DNA from: Streptomyces guryensis
GTDB lineage: Bacteria; Actinomycetota; Actinomycetes; Streptomycetales; Streptomycetaceae
Length of the DNA: 64,000 nt
Reading direction: 5' to 3'
Assembly (NCBI RefSeq): GCF_021261325.1
Contig: NZ_JAJSBI010000005.1
Span: 186,001 to 250,000, forward strand
A program made the position numbers and the translations under genes. This document shows, in pieces, positions 1-7,987 of the stretch. The number at the start of each line of letters is the position of its first letter. Position 1 is the stretch's first letter. Below the pieces are notes generated by a model, which did no database searches, was not told the origin of the DNA, and saw only the letters and a list, made by a program, of their open reading frames with translations.

Positions 1-639
1 CTCGGCGTGGTCGCCCAGGCCGACTTCCCGATGAGCGCGCTCCGCCTGCAGCCCGGCACGGTCGTCGCCCTCACCACGGACGGGCTCGTCGAGTCCGCCG
101 AGGCCGACATCGACGACGGCATGGAGCGCCTCGCCCAGGAACTGTCCGCATCCGACCCCGCCCACCTCGGCCTGGTCGCGGACGCCCTCCTCGGCAGCGC
201 CCGGCGCAGCGACGACGTCGCCCTGCTCCTGCTGCGCTACGACGGCATGGCGCTGCGTCCGCTGCGCGAGAGCTGGACGGTCTGGCGCGTCCCCGAGGCG
301 GTCGGACACACCCGCCGCTTCACCCGCCGCACCCTCCGCGCCTGGGGCGTGACCCGGGACGACATGGACGCCGTACTCCTCGTCGTCTCCGAACTCGTCA
401 CCAACGCCCTGGTGCACACCGACGGCCAGGTCCGCCTCGACCTCATGCTTCTCGACAACCGCCTGCGGGTCTCGGCCGCCGACTCCTCGCCGCGCACCCC
501 TGTGAAGCCGACCAGCATCGGCTGGGAGGCCACCGGCGGCCGCGGCATTCTCCTCGTCGAGGCCATGTCGGAGGCATGGGGGACAGTGCCGGTCAGCGGT
601 GGCAAACAGGTGTGGGCGGAGCTCGGGCTCAGTCCGTGA
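1..639 (+). CDS. SpoIIE-type phosphatase with C-terminal anti-sigma-type ATPase domain (5' end outside window)
   Basis: The frame is open from base 1, so this is the 3' part of a longer gene. The first ~80 residues are the end of a PP2C/SpoIIE phosphatase domain, seen in TTDGLVE and the closing SDDVALLLLR. The last ~130 residues are a GHKL (RsbW-like) ATP-binding domain with the N box ELVTNALVHT and the G box GGRGILLVE. Streptomyces has many such fusions, which act in partner switching: the phosphatase dephosphorylates an anti-sigma antagonist and the kinase-like domain binds or phosphorylates it. Any upstream GAF or PAS sensor domains cannot be seen. The 3' end overlaps the convergent MarR gene by 11 bp. 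Confidence 0.85.
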   Translation, partial: LGVVAQADFPMSALRLQPGTVVALTTDGLVESAEADIDDGMERLAQELSASDPAHLGLVADALLGSARRSDDVALLLLRYDGMALRPLRESWTVWRVPEAVGHTRRFTRRTLRAWGVTRDDMDAVLLVVSELVTNALVHTDGQVRLDLMLLDNRLRVSAADSSPRTPVKPTSIGWEATGGRGILLVEAMSEAWGTVPVSGGKQVWAELGLSP

Positions 640-1081
640 CGTTGGCGGTGATCAGGCGCAGTAGCTGTTTGGCCAGGGTGTCCTGCTCCGGGGTCAGGCC
701 CATGGCGTCACCGATGGCCAGGGGGACCTGGCCCGCCCGCTCCCGCAGCCGATGGCCGCCCTCGGTGAGGCGGAGGGCGACCGACCGCTCGTCGTCGACG
801 CGCCGTTCGCGGCGCAGCAGCCCGTTCGCCTCCAGTCGCTTCAGCAGCGGAGACAGGGTGCTGGACTCCAACTGGAGCGCGGCCCCCAGGTCACGCACGG
901 AGATCGAGTCCTGCTCCCAGAGCACCAGCATGACCAGGTACTGCGGGTACGTGAGGCCGAGTTCGTCCAGCAGCGGGCGGTAGCGCGCGGTGACGGCGCG
1001 GGAGGCGGCGTACAGGGCGAAGCAGAGCTGGTCGTCAAGGAGGAGCGAGCCCTCGCTCGGTTCCGCTGCGGCTGGGCTCAC
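629..1081 (-). CDS. MarR/OhrR-family transcriptional regulator
   Basis: A 150-residue protein with the MarR winged helix. The wing region reads LLKRLEANGLLRRERRVDDERS, preceded by LQLESSTLS as recognition helix. The N-terminal LDDQLCFALYAASRAVTARY has a Cys placed as in the peroxide-sensing OhrR branch, so an organic-hydroperoxide sensor is possible. I chose GTG at 1081 because GGGAG lies 7 bases upstream and the resulting length fits the family; GTGs at 1111 and 1120 are also in frame. It is divergent from the hydrolase gene, with a near-palindrome in the gap, which suggests it represses that gene and itself. OhrR usually pairs with an Ohr peroxidase; here the partner is an esterase, so the ligand is open. 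Confidence 0.85.
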   Translation of the reverse strand: MSPAAAEPSEGSLLLDDQLCFALYAASRAVTARYRPLLDELGLTYPQYLVMLVLWEQDSISVRDLGAALQLESSTLSPLLKRLEANGLLRRERRVDDERSVALRLTEGGHRLRERAGQVPLAIGDAMGLTPEQDTLAKQLLRLITANVTD

Positions 1082-1183
1082 GGTGTGGCTCCCGGTTGCT
1101 GTCCTGTGCACGGCGATCACCAGCCTATCGTTCGGGTCCGTTCGATTATATCGAGCGCAAATAGATACTGCACGTATTAGTTG

Positions 1184-1202
1184 TGTGCGATTTAATCGTG
1201 CA
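1184..1202. promoter_or_regulatory. Near-palindromic operator, likely for the MarR regulator
   Basis: TGTGCGATTTAATCGTGCA has 9-base arms around a central T; 7 of 9 pairs match and the inner CGATT/AATCG is perfect. It sits in an unusually A/T-rich stretch (1141-1206) between the divergent MarR and hydrolase genes, about 55 bases before the hydrolase start. Size and symmetry fit a MarR dimer site. Confidence 0.5.
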
Positions 1203-1256
1203 CTACTCTCCCCATGGTGTGCCGCACTCCGCGGCACCCGATCCGAGGAGTCCGTC

Positions 1257-2225
1257 ATGACCGGCGCCACCGCACCCCGCCCCGTCCTCGAACCCGCCGC
1301 CCAGGCCTTCGCCGAGGCCACCGCCAATCCGCCCTATCTGTTCGATCTCGGCCCGGCCGAGGGCCGCAAGGCCGTCGACGAGGTGCAGTCCGGCGAGATC
1401 GAGAAGCCCGCGGTCGACGAGGAGTGGATCAGCGTCCTCGGCGGTCCCACCGGCCAGGTCCGCGCCCGCATCGTCCGCCCCCTTGGGGCAACCGGCGCCC
1501 TCCCGGTGATCGTCTACATCCACGGCGCGGGCTGGGTCTTCGGCAACGCCCACACCCACGACCGGCTGGTGCGCGAACTCGCCGTCGGCACCGGCGCCGC
1601 GGTCGTCTTCCCCGAGTACGACCTCTCGCCCGAGGCCCGCTATCCGGTCGCCATCGAGCAGAACTACGCGGTCGCGAAGTGGGTCGTCGAGCAGGGGGCC
1701 TCCAAGGGCCTGGACGGCTCACGCATCGCCGTGGCCGGTGACTCCGTCGGCGGCAACATGACCGCCGCCCTGACCCTGATGGCCAAGCAGCGCGGCGACG
1801 TTCCGCTGGTCCAGCAGGTGCTCTTCTACCCGGTGACCGACGCGAGCTTCGACACCCCGTCCTACCACCAGTTCGCCGAGGGCTACTTCCTGCGCCGGGA
1901 CGCCATGCAGTGGTTCTGGGACCAGTACACGACGGACGAGGCGGAGCGCGCCCAGATCACCGCGTCGCCGCTGCGGGCCTCCACCGAGCAGCTCACCGGT
2001 CTGCCGCCCGCCCTCGTCGTCACCGGTGAGGCCGACGTCCTGCGCGACGAGGGCGAAGCCTACGCGAACAAGCTGCGCGAGGCGGGCGTCCCGGTCACCG
2101 CGGTCCGCTACCAGGGCATCATCCACGACTTCGTGATGCTTGAGGCCCTGCGCCGGACCCACGCCGCTCAGGCCGCCATCACCCAGGCGATCGGCACCCT
2201 TCGCGGAGCGCTGGGCACGGCCTGA
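1257..2225 (+). CDS. Alpha/beta-hydrolase, HSL-type esterase
   Basis: A 322-residue cytoplasmic hydrolase of the hormone-sensitive-lipase (bacterial family IV) type. The oxyanion motif is HGAGW (HGGGW in most members), the nucleophile elbow is GDSVGG, the acid is in ADVLRDEGE and the catalytic His in GIIHDF. The family hydrolyses short acyl esters, and some members act on aryl esters or lactones; the natural substrate is not visible. The ATG at 1257 has GAGGAG 6 bases upstream. It lies divergent from the MarR gene and is probably controlled by it through the operator at 1184-1202. Confidence 0.88.
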   Translation: MTGATAPRPVLEPAAQAFAEATANPPYLFDLGPAEGRKAVDEVQSGEIEKPAVDEEWISVLGGPTGQVRARIVRPLGATGALPVIVYIHGAGWVFGNAHTHDRLVRELAVGTGAAVVFPEYDLSPEARYPVAIEQNYAVAKWVVEQGASKGLDGSRIAVAGDSVGGNMTAALTLMAKQRGDVPLVQQVLFYPVTDASFDTPSYHQFAEGYFLRRDAMQWFWDQYTTDEAERAQITASPLRASTEQLTGLPPALVVTGEADVLRDEGEAYANKLREAGVPVTAVRYQGIIHDFVMLEALRRTHAAQAAITQAIGTLRGALGTA

Positions 2226-2346
2226 GCGTCGAACTGGGGACTGTCCGGGGCAGGTTCCTGTGCCCGCCGGCCGCGTACGGCGTTTGGCCGGGGTGTCGAA
2301 GGGGACCCGTTCGGCAGGTACTGAAGCAGAAGGAAGATGAGCCGCC

Positions 2347-2526
2347 GTGACGCCGCAGACCACTGACAAGCCCGTGATCCGTCGACCGGAGACCGGTTGG
2401 GCGAGGGCCCGGCGGCTGCGGGGCAAGGGCGTACTGCGCACCTGCGTTCCGGCGGTTCTCGAACAGGGCACCACCCGAACGGACCAGCTGTGCCCGGAGG
2501 GGAACATCGTGCGGGGCGAGGACTGA
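2347..2526 (+). CDS. Possible small basic protein, 59 residues, unknown
   Basis: A short GTG-started frame with an AAGGA about 12 bases upstream and mostly G/C third positions. The product is rich in Arg and has no motif I recognise. It ends just before two strong stem-loops, which is what a real short transcript would show. It lies beside decayed rml genes, so it may also be a remnant. Low confidence. Confidence 0.25.
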   Translation: MTPQTTDKPVIRRPETGWARARRLRGKGVLRTCVPAVLEQGTTRTDQLCPEGNIVRGED

Positions 2527-2530
2527 TCCA

Positions 2531-2586
2531 CCGGCGCGTCACCCGCGCCGGCTCATCGGTCGCGATCCCATTCCGAGGGATCGCGA
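2531..2586. terminator. Two consecutive perfect stem-loops
   Basis: The first has CCGGCGCG (2531-2538) pairing with CGCGCCGG (2544-2551) over a 5-base loop. The second has TCGCGATCCC (2560-2569) pairing with GGGATCGCGA (2577-2586) over a 7-base loop. Neither has a T tract, as is usual for Streptomyces terminators. They separate the hydrolase side from the rml remnants. Confidence 0.55.
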
Positions 2587-2614
2587 CTTGGTGAGCAAAG
2601 ACCTGGCGAAGCAG

Positions 2615-2745
2615 ATGAAGGCACACGCACCCATCGGCCGAACAGCCCGTGCCCGTGTCCGTCGCCAACGAGCCCGTCCTCTTCCGCGGGTTGGAATTTG
2701 CCGCGGCCGGCACCACCGAGGCCGGCGTCATCGTCGAGGCGGCAG
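2615..2745 (+). pseudogene. Remnant of rmlA (glucose-1-phosphate thymidylyltransferase), N-terminal part
   Basis: Starting at ATG 2615 (MKA), and after a small deletion with frame change, the frame from 2652 reads VSVANEPVLFRGLEF and then AAGTTEAGVIVE. This matches the early RmlA segment of the type PVANKPVLFYGLEAIAEAGI-EVGIIVG. The nucleotide-binding GGAGTRLRP loop that should come first is missing, and everything after about residue 60 of RmlA is gone. The next recognisable codons belong to rmlD, so a deletion has joined the two. The assignment rests on recognising the family by eye. Confidence 0.6.
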
Positions 2746-2789
2746 CGCCCTCGGCCAGGTCGTGGGCCTGGAGGAGAAACAAGGACACC

Positions 2790-3631
2790 GGGAACGTCGT
2801 CGACACGGCCGCTGAGCCGGTCCGGCGCGGCGAGGACGTCGTGTGGCTGGATCGCGCGGCTCTCGGCATCACCCAACAGAACCCCGTCGAGGGGGCGTTG
2901 GGCGGCCACCGCCACGCCCCAGTCGTCAACTGCGCCCCGTGCACGGCCGGTCGACGACGCCGAGTCCGACTGGGAACGGGCCCTCCGGATCAACGGCGAC
3001 CGAGCCCGCGGTCTCGCCCGCCCCTGCGCGGCCCACGGCGCCGCCTGATCCACATCTCCACCGACCTGCGTCTTGGCCGCGACACTGCTACCCCGTATTC
3101 CGCGGATCATGCCGCCGCTCCGCGCACCGCCTACGGCCGGACGAACTCTCCGGCGGGCCTGCCGTGGCCGAGGAGCTTCCCACATCGAGCGCAATCGTGC
3201 GAACGGCTTGGCTCTAGGGCGTTTACGGGCGTAGTTTCGTCCGCACGATGATCGACCTGGAGTCCCGCCGCGACGCTCTCGACGTCGTCGACGACCAGCG
3301 CGGGCAGCCCATGTGGAGCGCGGACGTCGCCGCACGCCTCGCCGACCTCGGCCCGCACGCGGGCCGGGGCGCGAGTGGTGTCTTCCATGCCACCAGCTCC
3401 GGCGAGGCCTCCTGGTACGAACTGGCCCGAGAGGTCTTCACCGGCCCGGGCACGGACCCCGACCGGGTGCGGCCCGTGGGCAGCGGGGCCTTCCCGCGCC
3501 CCGGGCCCCGCCCCGAGTACGGCGTCCTCGCCCACGATCGCCGGCAGGAGCCGGGTCTGCCGCCGCTGCGCGACCGGCGATCCGCCCTGTACGAAGCACT
3601 TCCCCCGATCCGCAAGGAGTCCCCTGCGTGA
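2790..3631 (+). pseudogene. Broken rmlD (dTDP-4-dehydrorhamnose reductase)
   Basis: Nearly the whole RmlD can be read, but only by switching frames. Frame 3 gives GEDVVWLDRAALGIT and PVVNCAPCTA (to 2948). An extra base shifts to frame 1, VDDAESDWERALRINGD and LARPCAAHGA (2950-3043). A lost C shifts to frame 3, RLIHISTDL, TPYSADHAAAPRTAYGRT. A further lost base near 3140 shifts to frame 2, AVAEELP and IVRTAWL. There the Tyr codon of the catalytic-fold segment TAWLYG has become TAG (3215-3217). The rest, YGRSFVRTMIDLE, VVDDQRGQPMWSADVA and ATSSGEASWYELAREVF, stays open to TGA at 3631. That makes at least three frameshifts and one nonsense change, so the gene is dead. Its stop overlaps the methyltransferase start by 4 bases (GTGA), as in a former operon. 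Confidence 0.8.
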
Positions 3632-4431
3632 AACGCCATGAGTTCCTGCGGGGCCTGCACAAGGCCACCGCCAACCGCAACTACCTGGAGATCGGAGTCA
3701 ACGACGGCCGCAGTCTCACGCTGTCCCGCGTCCCCAGCATTGCGGTCGACCCCGCCTTCAAGGTGGTCACGGAGGTCCGGTGCGACGTCCACCTGGTGAA
3801 GGCCACCAGTGACGACTTCTTCGCCCGCGACAACCCCCTCGCCCATCTCAAGGGCGGCCGCCACCCCCTGCGCAACCTGCGCCGGGGCCGCAGCCCGTTC
3901 GGCTACTGGCGGCGCACCACGCTCGACCTGGCGTTCATCGACGGCATGCACCTCTTCGAGTACGCGCTGCGGGACTTCATCAACATCGAGAAGCACTCCG
4001 ACTGGTCCAGTGTGATCGTCTTCGACGACATGCTGCCGCGCAGCATCGACGAGGCGGCCCGCGACCGGCACACCAATGCCTGGACCGGCGACGTCTACAA
4101 GGTCATCGAGATTCTGAACCGCTACCGGCCCGACCTGGTGACCGTCCTCGTCGACACCGCGCCCACCGGCCAGCTGATCGTCTTCGGTGCGGACCCCGAG
4201 AACACCGTACTGAAGGACAAGTACGACGAGATCATCGCCGAGTTCGAGGTGCCCGACCCGCAGAAGGTGCCCGAGGCGGTCCTGGAGCGGGTGAAGGCGG
4301 TCAAGCCGGAAACTTTCCTGGAGGCCGACTTCTGGCGCCCGCTGGCCCGCGCCCGCGGTCGCGGTCTCGGCCGCTCCCGCGGCTGGGAACCGCTGCGCAA
4401 GGCCCTGGAAGGCCTGACGGCCGACCGCTGA
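3628..4431 (+). CDS. Class I SAM-dependent methyltransferase-like protein, polysaccharide type
   Basis: A 267-residue protein. The opening NRNYLEIGVNDGRSL resembles motif I of the Methyltransf_24-type class I fold (EIGvxxGxS), which binds S-adenosylmethionine. LAFIDGMHLFEYALRDF gives the family's acidic strand-4 Asp and following helix, and VIVFDDMLPRS continues the sheet. Such genes lie in cell-surface glycan clusters and methylate sugars or lipids; the acceptor here is unknown. GTG at 3628 has AAGGAG 8 bases upstream. It is intact although the rml genes on both sides are decayed, so either it has kept an independent role or it is newly orphaned. Confidence 0.7.
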   Translation: MKRHEFLRGLHKATANRNYLEIGVNDGRSLTLSRVPSIAVDPAFKVVTEVRCDVHLVKATSDDFFARDNPLAHLKGGRHPLRNLRRGRSPFGYWRRTTLDLAFIDGMHLFEYALRDFINIEKHSDWSSVIVFDDMLPRSIDEAARDRHTNAWTGDVYKVIEILNRYRPDLVTVLVDTAPTGQLIVFGADPENTVLKDKYDEIIAEFEVPDPQKVPEAVLERVKAVKPETFLEADFWRPLARARGRGLGRSRGWEPLRKALEGLTADR

Positions 4432-4439
4432 ACGGCCGG

Positions 4440-4872
4440 CCGCGAACTTTCTCGTAACGGGCGGTGCAGGCCTCGTACGGCGGCAGCAGCCCGGTCCGCC
4501 GGGCCTCTGCCGACGACGGCGCCTGCGCGTCCTTCGGCGACGGCACCTCAGCGATGCCCTCAGGCCGGGCGATGCCCAAGCCGGGCCGAGGGGCGCACGC
4601 CGTGTTCAGGCCCCGGCGCGCACCCCGTCGAGCGGACCTCTGTGTGCCGGGCGTCGGAGTCGCGGCGCACCCCGCCGCCCCACCGCGAAGGCGGACGAGC
4701 CGAGACCGGGCAGTCGGCCGGCGCGCGCGACGGGCCGTAGCCGGTGGCCTCGCGGAACTCCTCGCCGCGGGGCCGGTCGTCCAAGCTGCCCCGCTCGTCG
4801 GGGAAGGCGCGCGCGACGGGCCGTAGCCGGTGGCCTCGTCTCTGCGGCTCCAGCGCCCGCGTGCCCGCTATG
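4440..4872 (-). pseudogene. Broken rmlC (dTDP-4-dehydrorhamnose 3,5-epimerase)
   Basis: Read leftward, the strand gives RALEPQ, then after an interruption FPDERGS and GEEFREATGYG, then DCPVSA. A large internal deletion jumps to GCAPGPEHGVRPSARLG, and in another frame GIARPEGIAEVPSPKDAQAP, SSAEARRTGLLPPYEAC. These match the start (LEPKVFPDERGSF, FREATGY, NCSVS), the region GYAPGREHGVHPLDP and the C-terminus (GIAWPEGI, LSEKDAxAPSL, LLPSYxxC) of RmlC. The interruption after LEPQ is a 33-bp copy of the later EATGYG segment (see the repeat entry). The active-site core is missing. Confidence 0.7.
4720..4838. repeat. 33-bp direct repeat inside the rmlC remnant
   Basis: The 33 bases at 4720-4752 recur exactly at 4806-4838, 86 bp apart. 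On the minus strand the unit encodes the EATGYGPSRA segment of RmlC. The copy at 4806-4838 lies where the N-terminal LEP-FPDERG junction should be, so it is the inserted duplicate. Confidence 0.8.
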
Positions 4873-4890
4873 TTCAGAGATTGTACGTTT

Positions 4891-6855
4891 TCACGCCTTT
4901 TGGGCCTTGGCTGCCCGGGAAGCCGCGCGCCGTCTGAGGACCGCGGCGAGCGCACGCCGCGCCCTGCGGGCCAGCCGCCGTACGGCCGAGGGCCTGGGAG
5001 TCCGTACAACCTTGATCGAGTCAGTGTCCGCGCGCAGGGCGAGCGGCAGCGGCAGGAAGCGTGGCTCGGCGGCGTCCGGGGCCGCGCACAGAGCGGTCCG
5101 CCAGGTCGCGCCGCTGAGGTCCGCGACGTTCGGGGCGACCTCCAGCAGGGCCGCGTCCCCGGCCGGGGACAGTGTGCCGGCCACGTCCACCGCCGCCGGC
5201 CTGTCGGGCGAGGTCAGCCTCAGCAGCACGGGCGTCGCGGCCGGGACGTGCAGCGGCAGGGGCGCGCGCAGCAGGCCCCGCGAGACGCTCACGGCCTCGG
5301 GGTCGAGCCTGCTGAGGCCCACGCGCTGGTTCGCCCGGTCGACGTCCAGGGAGAGATTGCCGTGCTGGTCGGTCCAGTACGGCAGGACCACCCGCCCGCC
5401 CACGACCCCCGCGGACGTGGCGGCTCGGGCCTTGCGTGGGCCCGGGCCCACGCGGGACGTCTTGCTCCAGCCACCCAGCCTGACGCGGGCGTACGTGTCC
5501 CACAGCCCGGCGCGCAGCGGCGCGCCGTCCACCGCGGCGGCCGGGTCGACAGTGGCCGTCGCACGCAGCACCAGTCGCACCTGCCCGCTGTCCTCGACCG
5601 GCACGATCTCCCGGGTGACCTCGATGGGCTGGAAGTACTGGGCGGCGCTTGAGCGTTCGCGCACCAGCAGGTCCACGGCGGCCTGTCCGAACCGGGCGAC
5701 GGTGTCGGCACCCACCCAGGCAATCGCCTCGCCGAGGTCCTTCGGCGGGCCGTCCAGCCGGGTGCGGACCCCGCCGCCGGGGAACGTCAGCGCCGCACCG
5801 CCCGCCGCGAGCTCGGCGGCGAAGTCGAAGCGCAGCCTGCCGTCCTGCCACTCGACGGTCCCGGGCCGGGCCGAGAGGCCGAGCCCGGTCTCCCACTCGG
5901 CGAAGGCCACCACGTCGTCGTACCGGTCGGCGGCGACGAGCGCGGCCACGACCTGCTGCGTCGGCTGCAGTCCGGCGGCGACACCGGGGCCGAAGCGCTC
6001 GACGACGACCTGGCGGATCTCCTCGAACTGCTTGCGCCGGTGGTCGTCCGGCTGGGCGAGGAGACGGTTGCCGCGCAGCCGCTCCACCATCTCCACGCGC
6101 AGCCAGCGCCGGTGCAGGCTGTCGCGCACCTCGCCCGGCTCGGTGTACTGGTCGACGACGTCCAGCGCCTCCCGCAGGTTCTTGAAGTACCCGACCGGGT
6201 CGAACTGTTGGAAGCCCGCGTTGGAGGAGTCGTCGCGCCGGATGTGGTAGTAGCAGACGTAGTCGCCGATCACCGACACGTTGGCCGCGCGCAGATACGC
6301 CTCCGTCACGAAGACGTGGTCCTCCAGGCGCCGTCTGCCCTCGGGGAAGCGCAGGCCGATCTCGTCGAGGAAGGCCCGGCGGAACATCTTGTGCGGGGTG
6401 AGGCTGTCGATGAGCGGGGCGTCCCGCACAGTGGCCCGCGGCCGGTTGCGGCGGAAGAGCTCCACCGGCACCCCGCGGCCCTGGCCGGCCATCTTGCCGA
6501 CGACGACGTCGGCGCCGTTGGCCACCCCGTAGCCGTACATCCGGTCCAGGGCCTCGTCGCCCAGGCGGTCGTCGTTGTCGACGAACATGACGTACTCGCC
6601 CTGTGAGGCGGCGATGCCGACGTTGCGCGGCTTGCCAGACCAGCCGGAGTTCTCCTGGTGGATCACCCGGACCCTGGGCTCCTGCGCGGCAAGCGCGTCG
6701 AGCCGGGCCGGCGTCCGGTCGGTGGAGCCGTCGTCGACGAAGATCACTTCGTACTCGTCGGGTGGCAGGGACTGCTTCAGCAACGAGGTGATGCAGTCCT
6801 CGATGTAGGGCCCCGGGTTGTAGACGGGGACGATGACGCTGACCTTGACCGGCAT
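4891..6855 (-). CDS. Family 2 glycosyltransferase with large C-terminal region
   Basis: A 654-residue protein. Residues 1-~220 are a GT-A fold of family GT2: KVSVIVPVYNPGPYI, VIFVDDGSTD (nucleotide-sugar binding), VMFVDNDDR (the metal-binding DxD position) and RRLEDHVFVTEAY (ED motif with the likely base). The remaining ~430 residues hold a linker and beta-rich domains like those of Streptomyces wall-glycan and teichoic-acid-type transferases. The C-terminus is very basic (VRRLARRARRALAAVLRRRA), which suggests membrane or wall contact. No membrane helices are seen. The decayed rml genes beside it suggest it once used a rhamnose-containing glycan; its present acceptor is unknown. Confidence 0.82.
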   Translation of the reverse strand: MPVKVSVIVPVYNPGPYIEDCITSLLKQSLPPDEYEVIFVDDGSTDRTPARLDALAAQEPRVRVIHQENSGWSGKPRNVGIAASQGEYVMFVDNDDRLGDEALDRMYGYGVANGADVVVGKMAGQGRGVPVELFRRNRPRATVRDAPLIDSLTPHKMFRRAFLDEIGLRFPEGRRRLEDHVFVTEAYLRAANVSVIGDYVCYYHIRRDDSSNAGFQQFDPVGYFKNLREALDVVDQYTEPGEVRDSLHRRWLRVEMVERLRGNRLLAQPDDHRRKQFEEIRQVVVERFGPGVAAGLQPTQQVVAALVAADRYDDVVAFAEWETGLGLSARPGTVEWQDGRLRFDFAAELAAGGAALTFPGGGVRTRLDGPPKDLGEAIAWVGADTVARFGQAAVDLLVRERSSAAQYFQPIEVTREIVPVEDSGQVRLVLRATATVDPAAAVDGAPLRAGLWDTYARVRLGGWSKTSRVGPGPRKARAATSAGVVGGRVVLPYWTDQHGNLSLDVDRANQRVGLSRLDPEAVSVSRGLLRAPLPLHVPAATPVLLRLTSPDRPAAVDVAGTLSPAGDAALLEVAPNVADLSGATWRTALCAAPDAAEPRFLPLPLALRADTDSIKVVRTPRPSAVRRLARRARRALAAVLRRRAASRAAKAQKA

Positions 6856-6869
6856 CGGGCTTCCGAGCC

Positions 6870-7292
6870 CCCTCGGGTCGCTCGCCGAATGTGTGGGTAC
6901 GGTGGCCAGATGCTATCTCCGCCGGGGGCTCCGCCCCACTCCGGACCCTTCTCCGGGCGGTCCCCGGCGGCCGGGTCGGTCGCCTGGTGGCGATGCCCGT
7001 CCGCACGATCGGCGTGACCGGTGCCGTGGAAGACCCCCAGTTGCGCTTGGAGACGCTGATGTCCCCTGGGGGGACGGGCAGTTGGGCCACGATCACGTCC
7101 CAGCACTCGGTCGGTACGCCGCCGGACGGTGCGGCCCCGCATCAGGAGGACGGGCAGGCCGTGGGAGCGGAAGGCTTCGGCGAGTTCGGCCGTACGGGTG
7201 ATGGCCCCGGCCCCGGTGTACAGCTCGACGGGCCCGGCGACGACGACGGCCTTGAGCCGATCATCACGAGCGCGGTACTCCCCGACCGGCAC
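6870..7292 (-). pseudogene. Possible remnant of a second glycosyltransferase
   Basis: The 560-bp gap upstream of the GT2 gene has no intact gene. Leftward, one frame reads AVVVAGPVELYTGAGAITR, AELAEAFRSHG, and another then reads VIVAQLPVPPGDISVSKRN. These look like the start of a GT4-type transferase split by a frameshift. The rest does not align by eye. The family call is tentative. Confidence 0.3.
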
Positions 7293-7416
7293 CGCCCCGG
7301 GGACGGCCCGGCGGCCGGTCCGCCCAGGTGGTGCGGCGTCGGCCGCAGGACCTCACCGACGCACCGGGCGGCACGCCCATCCCGCGGCGCCGACACCCTC
7401 TCTCTAGGCTGCCTGC

Positions 7417-7917
7417 GTGCGCGTTCTCCTGACGACCGACACCCACCTCCCCAAGCGCGCCAAGGAGCTGCCCGCCAGGCTCTTGGCTGAACTCCCGCGC
7501 GCCGACGTCGTGTTCCACGCCGGGGACTGGGTCGACACGGACACCCTCGACCTGCTTGAGGCCCGCTGCCGCAGAGTCGTCGGCGTGTACGGCAACAACG
7601 ACGGGCCGGCGCTGCGTGCCCGGCTGCCCGAAGTGGCGTACGCCGAGCTGGGCGGGCTGCGCTTCGGGGTCGTGCACGAGACGGGCCCGGCGCAGGGCCG
7701 GGAGGCGCGCTGCGCTGCCCGGTTCCCCGACCTCGACGTGCTGGTCTTCGGGCACAGCCACATTCCCTGGGACACGACAGCCCCCGGCGGCCTGCGCCTG
7801 CTCAACCCCGGTTCCCCGACCGACCGGCGCCGGCAGCCCCACTGCACCTACATGACCGCCACCGTGGCCGACGGCCTGCTCAAGGACGTACTGCTGCACC
7901 GGCTGCCCCCGAGGTAG
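7417..7917 (+). CDS. Metallophosphoesterase, YfcE/MJ0936-like
   Basis: A 166-residue calcineurin-like phosphoesterase. The metal-binding motifs come in order: DTHLP (D-x-H), HAGDW (GD), YGNNDG (GN-D/H), VHETG and GHSHIPW (GHxH). The size and spacing match the small YfcE/MJ0936 group, which hydrolyses phosphodiesters with two divalent metals; the physiological substrate is seldom known. The GTG at 7417 has no clear ribosome site, but TAGGCT at 7405-7410 is a good Streptomyces -10 box that would place transcription start at or next to the GTG, so the message may be leaderless. Confidence 0.85.
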   Translation: MRVLLTTDTHLPKRAKELPARLLAELPRADVVFHAGDWVDTDTLDLLEARCRRVVGVYGNNDGPALRARLPEVAYAELGGLRFGVVHETGPAQGREARCAARFPDLDVLVFGHSHIPWDTTAPGGLRLLNPGSPTDRRRQPHCTYMTATVADGLLKDVLLHRLPPR

Positions 7918-7987
7918 CCGCCGGTTTGGGGACAGCGGGGCAAGGGCACCCGGCAGCGTTGTCAGACCGTCCTGTTACCAAGGAACC

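Noticed and set aside
2649..3251. 200-codon open frame as a real gene
   Set aside because: It crosses from rmlA-like to rmlD-like text and is in the RmlD frame only in patches. It is better explained as a decayed gene pair.
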